Shown: positions 6,901 through 13,590 of the stretch, piece after piece
Position numbering within the stretch: position 1 is the first letter of the stretch
How the letters are laid out: every line of letters begins with the position of its first letter
Assembly (NCBI GenBank): GCA_934338065.1
Contig: CAKRGX010000024.1
Span: 1-17,675, forward strand
Origin: an uncultured Eubacterium sp.
GTDB taxonomy: Bacteria; Bacillota; Clostridia; Lachnospirales; Lachnospiraceae
Length of the DNA: 17,675 bases
Direction: 5' to 3'
Program-made: the position numbers and the translations under genes
Notes under the pieces: generated by a model
The model's input: only the letters and a program-made list of their open reading frames with translations
Database searches by the model: none
What the model was told of the DNA's origin: nothing

Positions 6901-8081
6901 GTCTTTTTGCCATCCTGTTCTGCCTTCCCAATATCCGGAATATCGATCGTATAGCCATTCATAAACAGGCTTCCATCTGGGTTTAACAGGCGGACATCAA
7001 CCGCATAATCCGACAACTGTGCATCACTTGCGTTGCTGACATCAACAGAAACATTCAGACTGGCATCTTTATAACTGTCGTCCAGATCTGTCACAACATT
7101 GTAATTCTGAATGTGAACCAATGGAGTGGAATACAGATAAACGTCACGGAAAATACCTCCATCATAAATCATATCCTGACCTTCCATCCATGTTCCATCA
7201 CAGAACTTGTGGACTTCGACTGCCAGCAGATTATCCTTTCCATCTTCTGTCAGATAGTCCGTTACGTCAAAACTGTGTGGACTAAAGGAATCCTCACTGT
7301 ACCCGACTTCTTTGCCATTTACATAGACATAATAACAGGACTCAACACCCTGAAAAGACAAATATACCCGTCCATTATTGCGAAGCATGGTATCTTTTAC
7401 GTCAAAGGTTTTACGGTACAGACCAACCGGGTTATAATTCACCGGTGCATTTGGTGCCTCTACTTTTTGGTCATATGCACTCTGCCACGGCATCTGTACA
7501 TTGCAATAAATCGGTTTATCAAAGCCATAATGCGTCCAGCTTGCCGGTAATGTCAGATTTTTCTTCCATTTATCAGCATCGTTTACCTGATATGCTTTCT
7601 TATAAAAATTTTTATACTTTTCTTCTTGCGCTTCCTTTTGGTTCTGGACAACAACCAGATCCCAGTCAGCCTGCTGATCACCAGTCAGATACTGTACATA
7701 ATCTGAGGCAGCTTTGTCGTAATTCACCGCTCCCTTAACAGCTTTCTCTACCGATGGATATGCCACGGAGTGAGTCGATGCAGAATCTGCATCCTGAACA
7801 TTAATACGGTACACATCCGCTGCATTGACTTTCTGTCCATTAGCATCGACATAGTTTTGTTCTCCCGTCCACTCTTTATGAGTAAACTTTGTTTCTTTCT
7901 TTACACTGCTGTCTTTGACTGCTGTCAGCTTAGGTATCTTTGCTATACTCCACGGTACTCCTTCCCCTGCTATATTGGACCTTTCATCTGCCTTTACTTT
8001 CACAGAATCTGGCGCAGCCACATAAAAAGATGACAGACATAAAACAACACTCAGCACTCCTGCTGCTAATCTTCTCTTCAC
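3903..8081 (-). CDS. lacZ: Secreted GH2 beta-galactosidase with Fn3-like and cationic C-terminal domains
   Basis: This is a 1392-residue enzyme of LacZ architecture. A signal peptide (about residues 1-32, KRRL then a hydrophobic run, cleavage near VKA) exports it. The LacZ-type sugar-binding domain covers about 170-325 (NPVGLYRKTF; CDGTWMEGQD; GGIFRDVYLY), followed by an Ig-like domain and a TIM barrel (GTNRHDTDPVYG; NLNAVRTSHY; NNESH). The acid/base is Glu585 (WSTGNE), the nucleophile Glu653 (MCEYDHAMGN), with His656 conserved. The small-chain domain ends with SCGPDTL, where E. coli LacZ has Trp999. An acidic Asp/Asn/Lys linker (about 1180-1215) leads to an Fn3-like domain and a very basic final domain, perhaps for wall attachment; no LPXTG is seen. 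The start is GTG 8081 with AAAGGAGAGG upstream. The extra N-terminal ~130 residues are unassigned. The substrate is likely beta-galactosides of host or dietary glycans. Confidence 0.93.
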   Translation of the reverse strand: MKRRLAAGVLSVVLCLSSFYVAAPDSVKVKADERSNIAGEGVPWSIAKIPKLTAVKDSSVKKETKFTHKEWTGEQNYVDANGQKVNAADVYRINVQDADSASTHSVAYPSVEKAVKGAVNYDKAASDYVQYLTGDQQADWDLVVVQNQKEAQEEKYKNFYKKAYQVNDADKWKKNLTLPASWTHYGFDKPIYCNVQMPWQSAYDQKVEAPNAPVNYNPVGLYRKTFDVKDTMLRNNGRVYLSFQGVESCYYVYVNGKEVGYSEDSFSPHSFDVTDYLTEDGKDNLLAVEVHKFCDGTWMEGQDMIYDGGIFRDVYLYSTPLVHIQNYNVVTDLDDSYKDASLNVSVDVSNASDAQLSDYAVDVRLLNPDGSLFMNGYTIDIPDIGKAEQDGKKTVVSANGSHMVYEPKLWSAEQPNLYTMVMSLHNKKTGEYVESVSQQLGFREIEFVSSQVDSNGQRSTQDKEYKPMKINGKPLLLKGTNRHDTDPVYGKYVPKKTAEKDIETMKRFNLNAVRTSHYSNDEYLYYLCDKYGLYVMAETNNESHALMNKGDSQKHFKNMIMDRTVTAYERLRNRTSVIMWSTGNENYYTSDKNYADGMFYDLIQYFKKNDSTRPIHCESSGDQNGVDMGSNMYPTVSTVKSKARSKMPYVMCEYDHAMGNAVGNIKEYWQAIRTSENMLGGFIWDWVDQSRLVNVPSGKFDYYSQNYAHKALYADEVKGKYYAYGGDWKDQPNDGSFCVNGLLSPDRDVQPELYEVKYVYQNFWFTASDEDLAKGKVNVYNESSFDNLNQYDIIWKLSEDDTEIASGTAVADVAAREKKEILLPYLGKMPKDRKEGAEYYLTIEVRQKADTLYAKAGHEVAHEQFCLGEAVEKKDFSVAAGKVDIQDTTDTIEVKGEEFSFSINKTNGTMKEYKYRGTLLMSEGPVPNFYRAPLNNDGSHDTKWKTATTGQSLKEYAIKTKKDGRFYIHTAYAFTKQPDLKVSMDYTIEANGAITVKMTTDATNTKLKKYLRIGTEMRLPEGYENITWYGNGPVESMSDRNNFAIVNKYQSTVSEMFYPYLDTQDTGTLTGTKWFTVTDPKKKEALVVASKKDVETSALHFTVQDMTKARHPYQLSPLKDTVLSVNLASAGTGNKSCGPDTLTEYTLPNTKAYSYEYTLLPYDTTKADNLTELTRKYRYEPESGDDFIEEPKDNKDPSNDDKKDNGNTNTQKNPPQASPAATITDLQTAKITTKAITLNWKGASGTSYEVRRSEASGRNWITLAKNIQRTTYTDKTCKAGTHYQYKIVAAQAANVTALIKTAAKPARPQLRSVKKKGRRIHIVWKKCKADKMEVYVKAGKGKFKKAITVKGNKVSYQLKAKKGKRYTIKLRAIVKLEGNKKLCSTYSKAKKA

Positions 8082-8146
8082 ATTACCTCTCCTTTCTTTT
8101 CCGCCCTTAAGAATATACTTAAAACAAATTTACACTTCTATCTATC

Positions 8147-8175
8147 AGAATAGTCTTTATTTCTCCACTTCACAA
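8147..8175 (-). promoter_or_regulatory. Promoter of the beta-galactosidase gene
   Basis: On the minus strand TTGTGA (8175-8170), 17 bases, TATTCT (8152-8147). The predicted start near 8140 gives a leader of about 59 bases to GTG 8081. The 24-bp palindrome is centred about 58 bases upstream of that start, a usual place for an AraC-type activator. Confidence 0.5.
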
Positions 8176-8186
8176 TAGCAAATGCA

Positions 8187-8210
8187 GTAGTTTTTTTATA
8201 AAAAAACTAC
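8187..8210. promoter_or_regulatory. Perfect 24-bp palindrome between lacZ and araC-type gene
   Basis: The sequence is GTAG, seven T, AT, seven A, CTAC: a fully symmetric 24-mer centred at 8198.5. It lies upstream of the -35 of both divergent promoters. A likely role is an operator shared by the two genes, or a DNA bend from its A/T tracts. AraC proteins usually bind direct repeats, so a different regulator is also possible. Confidence 0.6.
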
Positions 8211-8216
8211 TTTATT

Positions 8217-8246
8217 TTTATATTTCTACGCTATTTATGTTATACT
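8217..8246 (+). promoter_or_regulatory. Promoter of the AraC-type regulator gene
   Basis: TATACT (8241-8246) preceded by TGT forms an extended -10. The -35 is weak (TTTATA, 8217-8222, 18-base spacing). The leader to ATG 8277 would be about 24 bases. Confidence 0.5.
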
Positions 8247-8276
8247 GTATTATATTACATAAAAGGGAGTGATTAG

Positions 8277-9173
8277 ATGTATCTGTGTCAATTGCAGCCG
8301 TATTCTATTCCGCATGTGAACCTTCTTAACTCGGTAAGCATAGATAACTGTATTCATTTTCGCCGCACGACCGACGAATACATTGCTTTTTTCATAGTAA
8401 AAGGGGATATGTATCTGATGGAAGATGACATTTGTTATCACCTGAAAGAGGGGGATTGGATCCAGCTCGAACCTGGCAAAGAGCATGTTGGCTACAAACA
8501 TAGTGAACACTGCACCTACTTTTATATACACTTTTTCATCGATGGGTTTTCATTTGTTGAAATGAGTGATGACGCCATCATCGACCAGCTCAATAAGAAC
8601 CGGATGCAGGCACTTCAAGGAAACAAAATCTCTTCTCCTATCCTGTTTCCCAAAATATTTCACACCCGGAATCATATGGCATATAACACAGTCATACAGC
8701 TTCTTAACCAGGCACAGCAGCGCTATAATGGCTATAAAGAATTTTGTGATATTCAGACTTCCTGTTTACTTGTTGATCTGTTTGTCCAATTATCGCATCT
8801 GTTTTCCAATCAGATGCTTTCAGACGAAGAAAAAAGCATCAAACGTTCTACTTTTATTGTGTATCAGTTGTTGAAAGAGATCAATTATAATTATGCAGAA
8901 AAGTTTTCAAGCCGTATAATCGAAAGAAAATACTCTTGTAACTTTGATTACATTAACCGGATTTTCAAAAAAGAAACCGGACAAACGATATTCGCCTATC
9001 TGACCAGAGTACGGATCACACAGGCAAAGATACTTCTCACCTCCGGTAATCTGGCTGTAAAAAACATTGCCACCCAGGTGGGATATGAAGATATCTATTA
9101 TTTTTCCAATGCTTTTAAAAAGGAAACCGGTCTGTCACCTACCAATTACCGCAAGATGATTTTTGAAAGTTAG
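8277..9173 (+). CDS. AraC-family regulator with cupin sensor domain
   Basis: This encodes 298 residues with a cupin-type ligand-binding N-terminal domain (about 15-110: FFIVKGDMYLMEDDICYHLK, then GDWIQLEPGKEHVGYKH) and a C-terminal double HTH (about 195-295). The first HTH includes FSSRIIERKYSCNFDYINRI; the second is the AraC signature IATQVGYEDIYYFSNAFKKE followed by TGLSPTNYRKM. The start ATG 8277 has GGGAG (8265-8269) seven bases before it. The gene is divergent from the beta-galactosidase gene, with 195 bases between them, and is the obvious candidate to activate it in response to a sugar bound in the cupin domain (inference). It ends 13 bases from the convergent parA stop with no visible terminator between them. 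Confidence 0.92.
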   Translation: MYLCQLQPYSIPHVNLLNSVSIDNCIHFRRTTDEYIAFFIVKGDMYLMEDDICYHLKEGDWIQLEPGKEHVGYKHSEHCTYFYIHFFIDGFSFVEMSDDAIIDQLNKNRMQALQGNKISSPILFPKIFHTRNHMAYNTVIQLLNQAQQRYNGYKEFCDIQTSCLLVDLFVQLSHLFSNQMLSDEEKSIKRSTFIVYQLLKEINYNYAEKFSSRIIERKYSCNFDYINRIFKKETGQTIFAYLTRVRITQAKILLTSGNLAVKNIATQVGYEDIYYFSNAFKKETGLSPTNYRKMIFES

Positions 9174-9186
9174 CGGTGTCTGCCTC

Positions 9187-9942
9187 TTATGCAAGCAGTT
9201 CTTCAACAAACTCATAATAATCCTGCATTGTCGTACAGTTGGGAGCGTAGTCGATCAACAGCTTTTTATTCATCTGCGCTTCTTTTGTCTTGACACATTC
9301 ACGAATAGAAGCAGCAAATAGTTTCGTTCCGATCTGTTCTGCCACCTGTGTGATCTCATCCCGGACATTCTTTTCCAGTTTGGAACGTCCGGCATACTTC
9401 ACTAAAAGCAGCCCGGCAATCTCCAGCTTTGGATTCTGACGTTTCTGCACTGCTTTGATCGTATCATTCAGCTTAGACAGTCCCTGCATTGCGTAGGCGT
9501 CTGCTGTCACCGGTATAATAACCCGATCTGCTGCAATAAGACAATTGTACAAAACAACATCCAGTGAAGGGGCTGTATCAATAACAATAAAATCATACCC
9601 CTCCAGCATATCGAGCGCATCCTGTAAACGATAAAGGCCTTCTACATTACCATCTAACATTTTCCCTGCCTTCGCCAGCAACGGATCCGAGGCAACGATA
9701 TCACCATTTTCCATATGCTGGATTGCCTCTTCTATAGGCAGTTCATCCGAATCTACCATAACATCATATAAGGTTGCCTGATCTTCTATCATCGCCTGAT
9801 ATGTACTTGTACTGTTCCCCTGCGGATCAGCATCAATCAGCAGAGTCTTACCTTTCTTTCCCAATATTCCTGCCAGCGTAGTTGCTGTTGTCGTCTTTCC
9901 TATTCCACCTTTTTGATTTGCTATCACATATGTTATTGCCAT
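9187..9942 (-). CDS. parA: ParA/Soj-family ATPase
   Basis: This encodes 251 residues, normal for a short ParA (Soj) without an N-terminal HTH. The deviant Walker A with signature lysine is KGGIGKTTT (Lys11, Lys16, Thr17). The A' motif is LLIDADPQGN (Asp37, Asp39) and Walker B is FIVIDTAPSL (Asp122). Such ATPases dimerise on DNA and place chromosomes, plasmids or protein complexes. There is no parB beside it; the partner gene upstream, 27 bases away, is a small DUF6465 protein. Without ParB its cargo is uncertain: a remnant of a plasmid or integrated element, or an orphan positioning ATPase. Both genes are transcribed together from the promoter at 10258-10286. Confidence 0.92.
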   Translation of the reverse strand: MAITYVIANQKGGIGKTTTATTLAGILGKKGKTLLIDADPQGNSTSTYQAMIEDQATLYDVMVDSDELPIEEAIQHMENGDIVASDPLLAKAGKMLDGNVEGLYRLQDALDMLEGYDFIVIDTAPSLDVVLYNCLIAADRVIIPVTADAYAMQGLSKLNDTIKAVQKRQNPKLEIAGLLLVKYAGRSKLEKNVRDEITQVAEQIGTKLFAASIRECVKTKEAQMNKKLLIDYAPNCTTMQDYYEFVEELLA

Positions 9943-9969
9943 TTTTTATCCCCCGTTCCATATCGTTAT

Positions 9970-10224
9970 CTAAAAGGCAATCTGTCCTTCTATCTTTTTG
10001 TTAATCACATAAAAAACTGTTTGTTCTTCCGGCTTTACATAAACGTCAACGTCCTCAATTTCTGCCTCATTGACACCCTTTCCCATAACATCCTGATAAA
10101 TAAGTTCCAGTAAATGTTTCTCTGAACGTTCCCGTCCCTGGTACTGTATCACTACATTTTTCTTTGCACTCGCAAAACCGCCAATTTTTTCATTTGCTCT
10201 CTGAACACTGCAACGACGTGCCAT
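9970..10224 (-). CDS. DUF6465-family small protein
   Basis: This encodes an 84-residue protein. The N-terminus is basic (ARRCSVQRANEKIGGFASAKKN). The core VVIQYQGRERS and the C-terminal half VDVYVKPEEQTVFYVINKK match the small DUF6465 family of Clostridia, whose function is unknown to me. It probably folds as a compact alpha/beta domain; the basic tail could touch DNA. The start ATG 10224 is supported by GAGGAGG seven to eight bases upstream. It is the first gene of an operon with parA, in the place where a plasmid-type parA often has a DNA-binding partner, so a role as ParA partner is a hypothesis only. Confidence 0.75.
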   Translation of the reverse strand: MARRCSVQRANEKIGGFASAKKNVVIQYQGRERSEKHLLELIYQDVMGKGVNEAEIEDVDVYVKPEEQTVFYVINKKIEGQIAF

Positions 10225-10257
10225 CAGATCACCTCCTCAATTATTTCATGCTCTTTT

Positions 10258-10286
10258 ATTATAGCATGCTATTGTAAATATATCAA
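10258..10286 (-). promoter_or_regulatory. Strong promoter of the DUF6465-parA operon with palindrome on the -10
   Basis: On the minus strand TTGATA (10286-10281), 17 bases, TATAAT (10263-10258). The perfect 12-bp palindrome ATAGCATGCTAT (10261-10272) overlaps the -10 and adjoining spacer, where a bound protein would block RNA polymerase. This suggests autorepression by a product of this operon or repression by the divergent XRE protein. Confidence 0.7.
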
Positions 10287-10329
10287 AAGATTTACCTTTT
10301 ATTTCCACCATCTAACCGGTGCAAAGCAA

Positions 10330-10358
10330 TTGTAAAAAAAGGGCTGTCATGATATACT
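10330..10358 (+). promoter_or_regulatory. Promoter of the XRE-type gene
   Basis: TTGTAA (10330-10335), 17 bases, TATACT (10353-10358) with an extended TGA. The leader to ATG 10393 is about 28 bases. It diverges from the DUF6465-parA promoter, with about 45 bases between the two -35 elements. Confidence 0.6.
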
Positions 10359-10392
10359 AAAGAAAATTCCTGCATAGTAAGGAGCAGACAGT

Positions 10393-10737
10393 ATGACAGA
10401 CGATAAGAATGCAAAATTATTTAAGCGCATTGGCGAAAGAATCCAATATGTACGAGATATCAATCATATGACAATGGAAGAGTTAAGTGACCAGAGCGGA
10501 CTTTCTATATCGCAGTTGAAAAACATAGAACAGGGTAATTTTAAAGAATCCCCTATTGCAGATATGTACGCCATTGCCAATGGTCTTCACGTTGACATGG
10601 ATTACTTATTTTACCTGCAGATAGAGGATTCTATCGAACAATTTTATCTTGCCTATCGGTTATCCACACTTCCTGAATCAATTCAAGAAGAAATACAAAT
10701 AAAGTTACAAGATATTCCGGATATTCACAACGACTGA
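10393..10737 (+). CDS. XRE-family HTH protein
   Basis: This encodes 114 residues. The HTH_3 (Cro/C1-type) domain covers about residues 10-68: IGERIQYVRDINHMTMEELS, then SGLSISQLKNIEQGNF and IANGLHVDMDYLF. The second half (about 75-114) is a short helical tail, possibly for dimerisation. The start ATG 10393 follows AAGGAGCAGACAGT, a good ribosome binding site. The gene is divergent from the DUF6465-parA operon and could control it through the palindrome on that operon's -10. Its last 13 bases overlap the end of the convergent kinase-like gene. Targets elsewhere are equally possible. Confidence 0.88.
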   Translation: MTDDKNAKLFKRIGERIQYVRDINHMTMEELSDQSGLSISQLKNIEQGNFKESPIADMYAIANGLHVDMDYLFYLQIEDSIEQFYLAYRLSTLPESIQEEIQIKLQDIPDIHND

Positions 10738-11330
10738 GCTTCTCTTTTTTTAATATAATCAATCAGCAGTTCCACACAGCCATTGATTCCAAGTTTACTG
10801 CTATTGATAGAAATATCATAGTTTCTGGAATCTCCCCATTTTATCTGACAGTGACTATTGTGATACTGCTTTCTTTTTTTATCCGTAGCTGCGATCCGTT
10901 TCTCCGCCTTGTCTAATGACAGATCATATAATTTTGCTATTCTCTCACGTTTTTTATCTTTATCTCCAATGATAAAGATAGGGATCATGGCAGCATATGG
11001 CTTCAATACTGTCTCCGCACATCTTCCCACCACGACAAAGGACTCTTTTTCTTCTGCCTTCTGTTTTAGAAATTCAAACTGCAGATTGGCAATGTTATGT
11101 TCCGGAGAGCTGTTCAGCCCTCGTACGGTTCTTGATATCAGCACCTTTCTATGTGATTCATCATACCCCATCAGCGAATCATCATCTAACTCTCTCTCAT
11201 TGGCAATCTCCTTCAGTATATTTTGATCATACAAAGGGACACCGTAATAATCTGCCAGTCTTTGTGCTATCTCATGTCCACCGCTTCCAAACTCCCGCCC
11301 GATCGCTATGATCAATTGTTTTTCCCTCAT
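10725..11330 (-). CDS. Cytidylate-kinase-like P-loop protein (AAA_26 type)
   Basis: This encodes 201 residues of the cytidylate-kinase-like family. The P-loop is GREFGSGGHEIA (residues 11-22), which lacks the usual GK[ST] of true kinases but is typical of this family, then YYGVPLYDQNILKEI. Further on are SFVVVGRCAETVLK and FIIGDKDKKRERI. Real Cmk proteins have a different P-loop and length, so the substrate is not certain. The start ATG 11330 has AAGGAGGAG upstream. It lies 13 bases after the permease gene in the same operon, which suggests that it modifies, senses or regulates something tied to the transported ion or anion. It overlaps the XRE gene end by 13 bases. Function beyond nucleotide binding is inference. 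Confidence 0.8.
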   Translation of the reverse strand: MREKQLIIAIGREFGSGGHEIAQRLADYYGVPLYDQNILKEIANERELDDDSLMGYDESHRKVLISRTVRGLNSSPEHNIANLQFEFLKQKAEEKESFVVVGRCAETVLKPYAAMIPIFIIGDKDKKRERIAKLYDLSLDKAEKRIAATDKKRKQYHNSHCQIKWGDSRNYDISINSSKLGINGCVELLIDYIKKREAQSL

Positions 11331-11343
11331 AAGCAGCTCCTCC

Positions 11344-12696
11344 TTATAAATACCTTACATAGATCACGACCATGGCAATAAGCAGGACCAATGTTGTTGC
11401 TGGCACCATGATCTTACAATATCTCCCCCATTTTATAATATGCCCCTCTCTTGCCGCCGCTGCAATACCAACAACGTTGGCAGAGGCTCCGATAGGCGTG
11501 GCGCTTCCTCCAATATCTGTTCCCATCGCAAGTGCCCATGATAAAACCGACAGATCAACTCCCTGTGTTGCAGCAAGACTCCGGATGATCGGAATCATTG
11601 TCGCAGAAAATGGTATGTTATCAACAAACGCGCTGGCAATAGCAGAAATCCATAATATGATTGCCAGCATCAGAGCAATATTTCCTGAGCTGATCCTGCC
11701 GATAAACTGAGCCATTGTTTCCAGCACCTCTGTTTCCTCCAGACCGCCTACCACGACAAACAGTCCAATAAAAAACAAAATTGTCTTAAAATCCACTTTT
11801 TTGAGCAGTCCCCAGGCTCCTTTTCCAGCAACAAGCAAGGTCAGCACTCCGATAAACACTCCAATCGTGGAAACCGTAAGACCAGTCTGCGCATGTGTCA
11901 CCAGTAAGACAATTGCCAAAAGAAATATCAGTGTACTGATGATAAAGCCTTTTTTATCCGTAATAGCTTCTTCCGGTTCTGGAAACTGACTGGTATCTAC
12001 CGAATTCTTTTTTCCTTTACGAAACTGTCTTCGTTCTACAAGATAAAAGTAAACTATCACAACAGGGACCGAGATTGCTACAATGATTCCCGTATTCTGA
12101 ACAAAATCGCTAAATGAATACCCCAGTGAAGTACCAATTATAATATTCGGTGGATCACCGCACATCGTAGCAGCTCCACCGAGATTAGCGCAGAAAATTT
12201 CTGCCATAATCATCGAAGTAGGATTAAACTTCAACAATTGCGATAACTCAATCGTAACTGCTGCCAAAAACAAAATAACTGTAATACTGTCAATAAACAT
12301 TGCCAGAACAACCGATAACAGCATAAATGTTATATAAATTGAAGAAACTTTATACTTTACCAATTTTGCTATCCTCATACAGAGCCAGCGAAAGAAACCA
12401 ACATGAGCCATACCCTCTACCATGATCATCATACCTATGATAAACAAGATGGTCTCCCAGTTTATCCCCTTAGAAGACTCTACCACTTCATTCGCCTTAT
12501 ACCAGAATTCCGGCATACAAATACTCTTCACATTGATCGTCTCCCACATTGCTGCAGGACTATGAAGCCCAAGCCCCAATACAAATATAAGAACCATCAA
12601 CGCGCTGACCAGAGTAACGACATGCCTCTCCCACACTTCCATGATGATCAACCCAAACATTACCAGGAAAATAATTACAGCCAATATCTGTGCCAC
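11344..12696 (-). CDS. SLC13/ArsB-NhaD-superfamily anion or sodium/proton transporter
   Basis: This encodes about 450 residues with roughly 10-12 hydrophobic segments in two pseudo-symmetric halves. Each half has the re-entrant signature of the ion transporter superfamily: NLGGAATMCGDPPNIIIGTS in the first, and DIGGSATPIGASANVVG in the second, plus FIDSITVIL and FVDNIPFSAT. Substrates in this family include Na+/H+, arsenite and di- or tricarboxylates; the substrate here is open. I choose GTG 12696 because AGGAAG lies about 11 bases upstream and the likely promoter -10 is at 12746-12751; the frame stays open to 12810 but that stretch lies over or before the promoter and over the neighbouring ABC remnant. 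Another GTG at 12732 would be too close to the transcription start. Confidence 0.85.
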   Translation of the reverse strand: MAQILAVIIFLVMFGLIIMEVWERHVVTLVSALMVLIFVLGLGLHSPAAMWETINVKSICMPEFWYKANEVVESSKGINWETILFIIGMMIMVEGMAHVGFFRWLCMRIAKLVKYKVSSIYITFMLLSVVLAMFIDSITVILFLAAVTIELSQLLKFNPTSMIMAEIFCANLGGAATMCGDPPNIIIGTSLGYSFSDFVQNTGIIVAISVPVVIVYFYLVERRQFRKGKKNSVDTSQFPEPEEAITDKKGFIISTLIFLLAIVLLVTHAQTGLTVSTIGVFIGVLTLLVAGKGAWGLLKKVDFKTILFFIGLFVVVGGLEETEVLETMAQFIGRISSGNIALMLAIILWISAIASAFVDNIPFSATMIPIIRSLAATQGVDLSVLSWALAMGTDIGGSATPIGASANVVGIAAAAREGHIIKWGRYCKIMVPATTLVLLIAMVVIYVRYL

Positions 12697-12745
12697 CTTT
12701 TTCTCACTTCCTTTACCTTTATAGTTTTGCACATATCCCCTTTTT

Positions 12746-12754
12746 ATTATAACA
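12746..12754 (-). promoter_or_regulatory. Extended -10 of the permease/kinase-like operon
   Basis: On the minus strand TGTTATAAT (12754-12746) is a consensus extended -10. The -35 at 16-18 bases spacing is weak (around ATGAAC). The predicted start near 12739 leaves a leader of about 43 bases before GTG 12696. Confidence 0.5.
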
Positions 12755-12781
12755 TGACTTAACACAAAGTTCATTCTTTTT

Positions 12782-13060
12782 TTAAGATATTCTGCCCTTT
12801 TGTATTTCAAATATCACATCTGCTGCCCTGATTGTAAATACTCTATGTGACAGCAAAGCGACGTTTTTTTCTCTGCCACTTCTTTTAAAGATTTCAGAAT
12901 GATGGCTTCGTTCAAAAAATCCAGATTACTGGTCAGTTCATCAAGCAGGCTGACCAGTGATATCTTCCGATAAAAAACACCATAACGAAAGACGTCAGCG
13001 CAGCAATCACAACCATTATATTGATAACGACATAGCAAGGGTTAAGCCAAAAGCCATACT
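12782..13060 (-). pseudogene. Collapsed ABC exporter gene (TMD piece joined to NBD tail)
   Basis: Three minus-strand segments in different frames add up to one ABC exporter. First comes a transmembrane piece, INIMVVIAALTSFVMVFFIG (about 13030-12970). In another frame comes the nucleotide-binding tail with a Walker B/D-loop, SLLDELTSNLDFLNEAIILK (Pro to Leu in the usual DEPTS), then SLKEVAEKK. The frame then slips at a run of seven A (12864-12870 on plus as T7). With one extra A the frame reads on into the H-loop LLSHR and ADVIFEIQKGRIS, ending at 12782. The Walker A and signature motif, between membrane piece and Walker B, are deleted, so it cannot work as an exporter. The 3' end overlaps the upstream open frame of the permease. 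Confidence 0.8.
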
Positions 13061-13097
13061 ATGTCTTATTCCTTTGTTTAAATGAAACACATTTTAA

Positions 13098-13150
13098 AAA
13101 GCGTTGTTATTGCTGGCTTTTTTCAATAACAGCGCTTTCTTTTTATCTTT
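13098..13150. terminator. Bidirectional terminator
   Basis: AAAGCGTTGTTATTG (13098-13112) pairs with CAATAACAGCGCTTT (13124-13138), 15 bp with one G-U pair and an 11-base loop. On plus it is followed by CTTTTTATCTTTTTC; on minus by TTTAAAATG. It lies about 80 bases after the stop of the small membrane protein gene on the minus strand and probably ends the LytTR operon. Confidence 0.7.
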
Positions 13151-13218
13151 TTCTATAGAATGATTTTTCGATAATATTTCTCGTTAGTATTTATTCCGCA
13201 TTGAACGAATTGTCTTAA

Positions 13219-13548
13219 TTATTTTCTTGTTCTGACCTTATTTACTGTAAGCTGCCCATTGCTCTGCACTTTATACCATCTTCCTTTTTTTAATGGGACA
13301 ACCTCGCTCCTTCCCTTTGTCAGGTAACCAACAGAAAAAGATTCTCTCGTTTCAACATCCCTAAACTCTGCCTGTGCATCTGAATCACTACTTACTGTTA
13401 TGTTTTCTTCCAATGGTTGTATCTCCTCAACTTTTAACTCAGTTCCCGCCTGATCCGTAAGTGTAACGCAATTCATGTTATGCATAACTACATATACCAG
13501 CATAGCAACACATATACACACTGCACAAAAAATTTTTTTCATTTTCAT
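13219..13548 (-). CDS. Small membrane-anchored or secreted protein, unknown function
   Basis: This encodes 109 residues. The N-terminus MKMKKIFCAVCICVAMLVYV is a basic start followed by one hydrophobic helix, so it is a signal anchor or a signal peptide. The rest (about 28-109) is acidic then basic, faces outside, and has no motif that I recognise; the last part (GRWYKVQSNGQLTVNK) could be a small beta-barrel such as an SH3-like fold. ATG 13548 is preferred over 13584 because AAGGA lies about nine bases before it and the hydrophobic helix then begins properly. It follows the LytTR-PAS gene by 42 bases on the same strand and may be its target or partner. Other Lachnospiraceae may carry it as an unannotated small protein. 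Confidence 0.7.
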   Translation of the reverse strand: MKMKKIFCAVCICVAMLVYVVMHNMNCVTLTDQAGTELKVEEIQPLEENITVSSDSDAQAEFRDVETRESFSVGYLTKGRSEVVPLKKGRWYKVQSNGQLTVNKVRTRK

Positions 13549-13590
13549 ACATGACTTTCCTTTCTTCAATGCCAATTTTTCCAAATAAAT

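Noticed and set aside
7113..7550. 145-codon plus-strand frame inside the beta-galactosidase gene
   Set aside because: Antisense shadow of a clearly coding region; no start signal or family resemblance.
9174..9186. Terminator between the convergent AraC-type and parA genes
   Set aside because: Only 13 bases separate the stops and no inverted repeat is seen there.
12697..12810. 38-residue N-terminal extension of the permease
   Set aside because: It lies across the extended -10 promoter and the ABC remnant, and has basic residues unlike the family.
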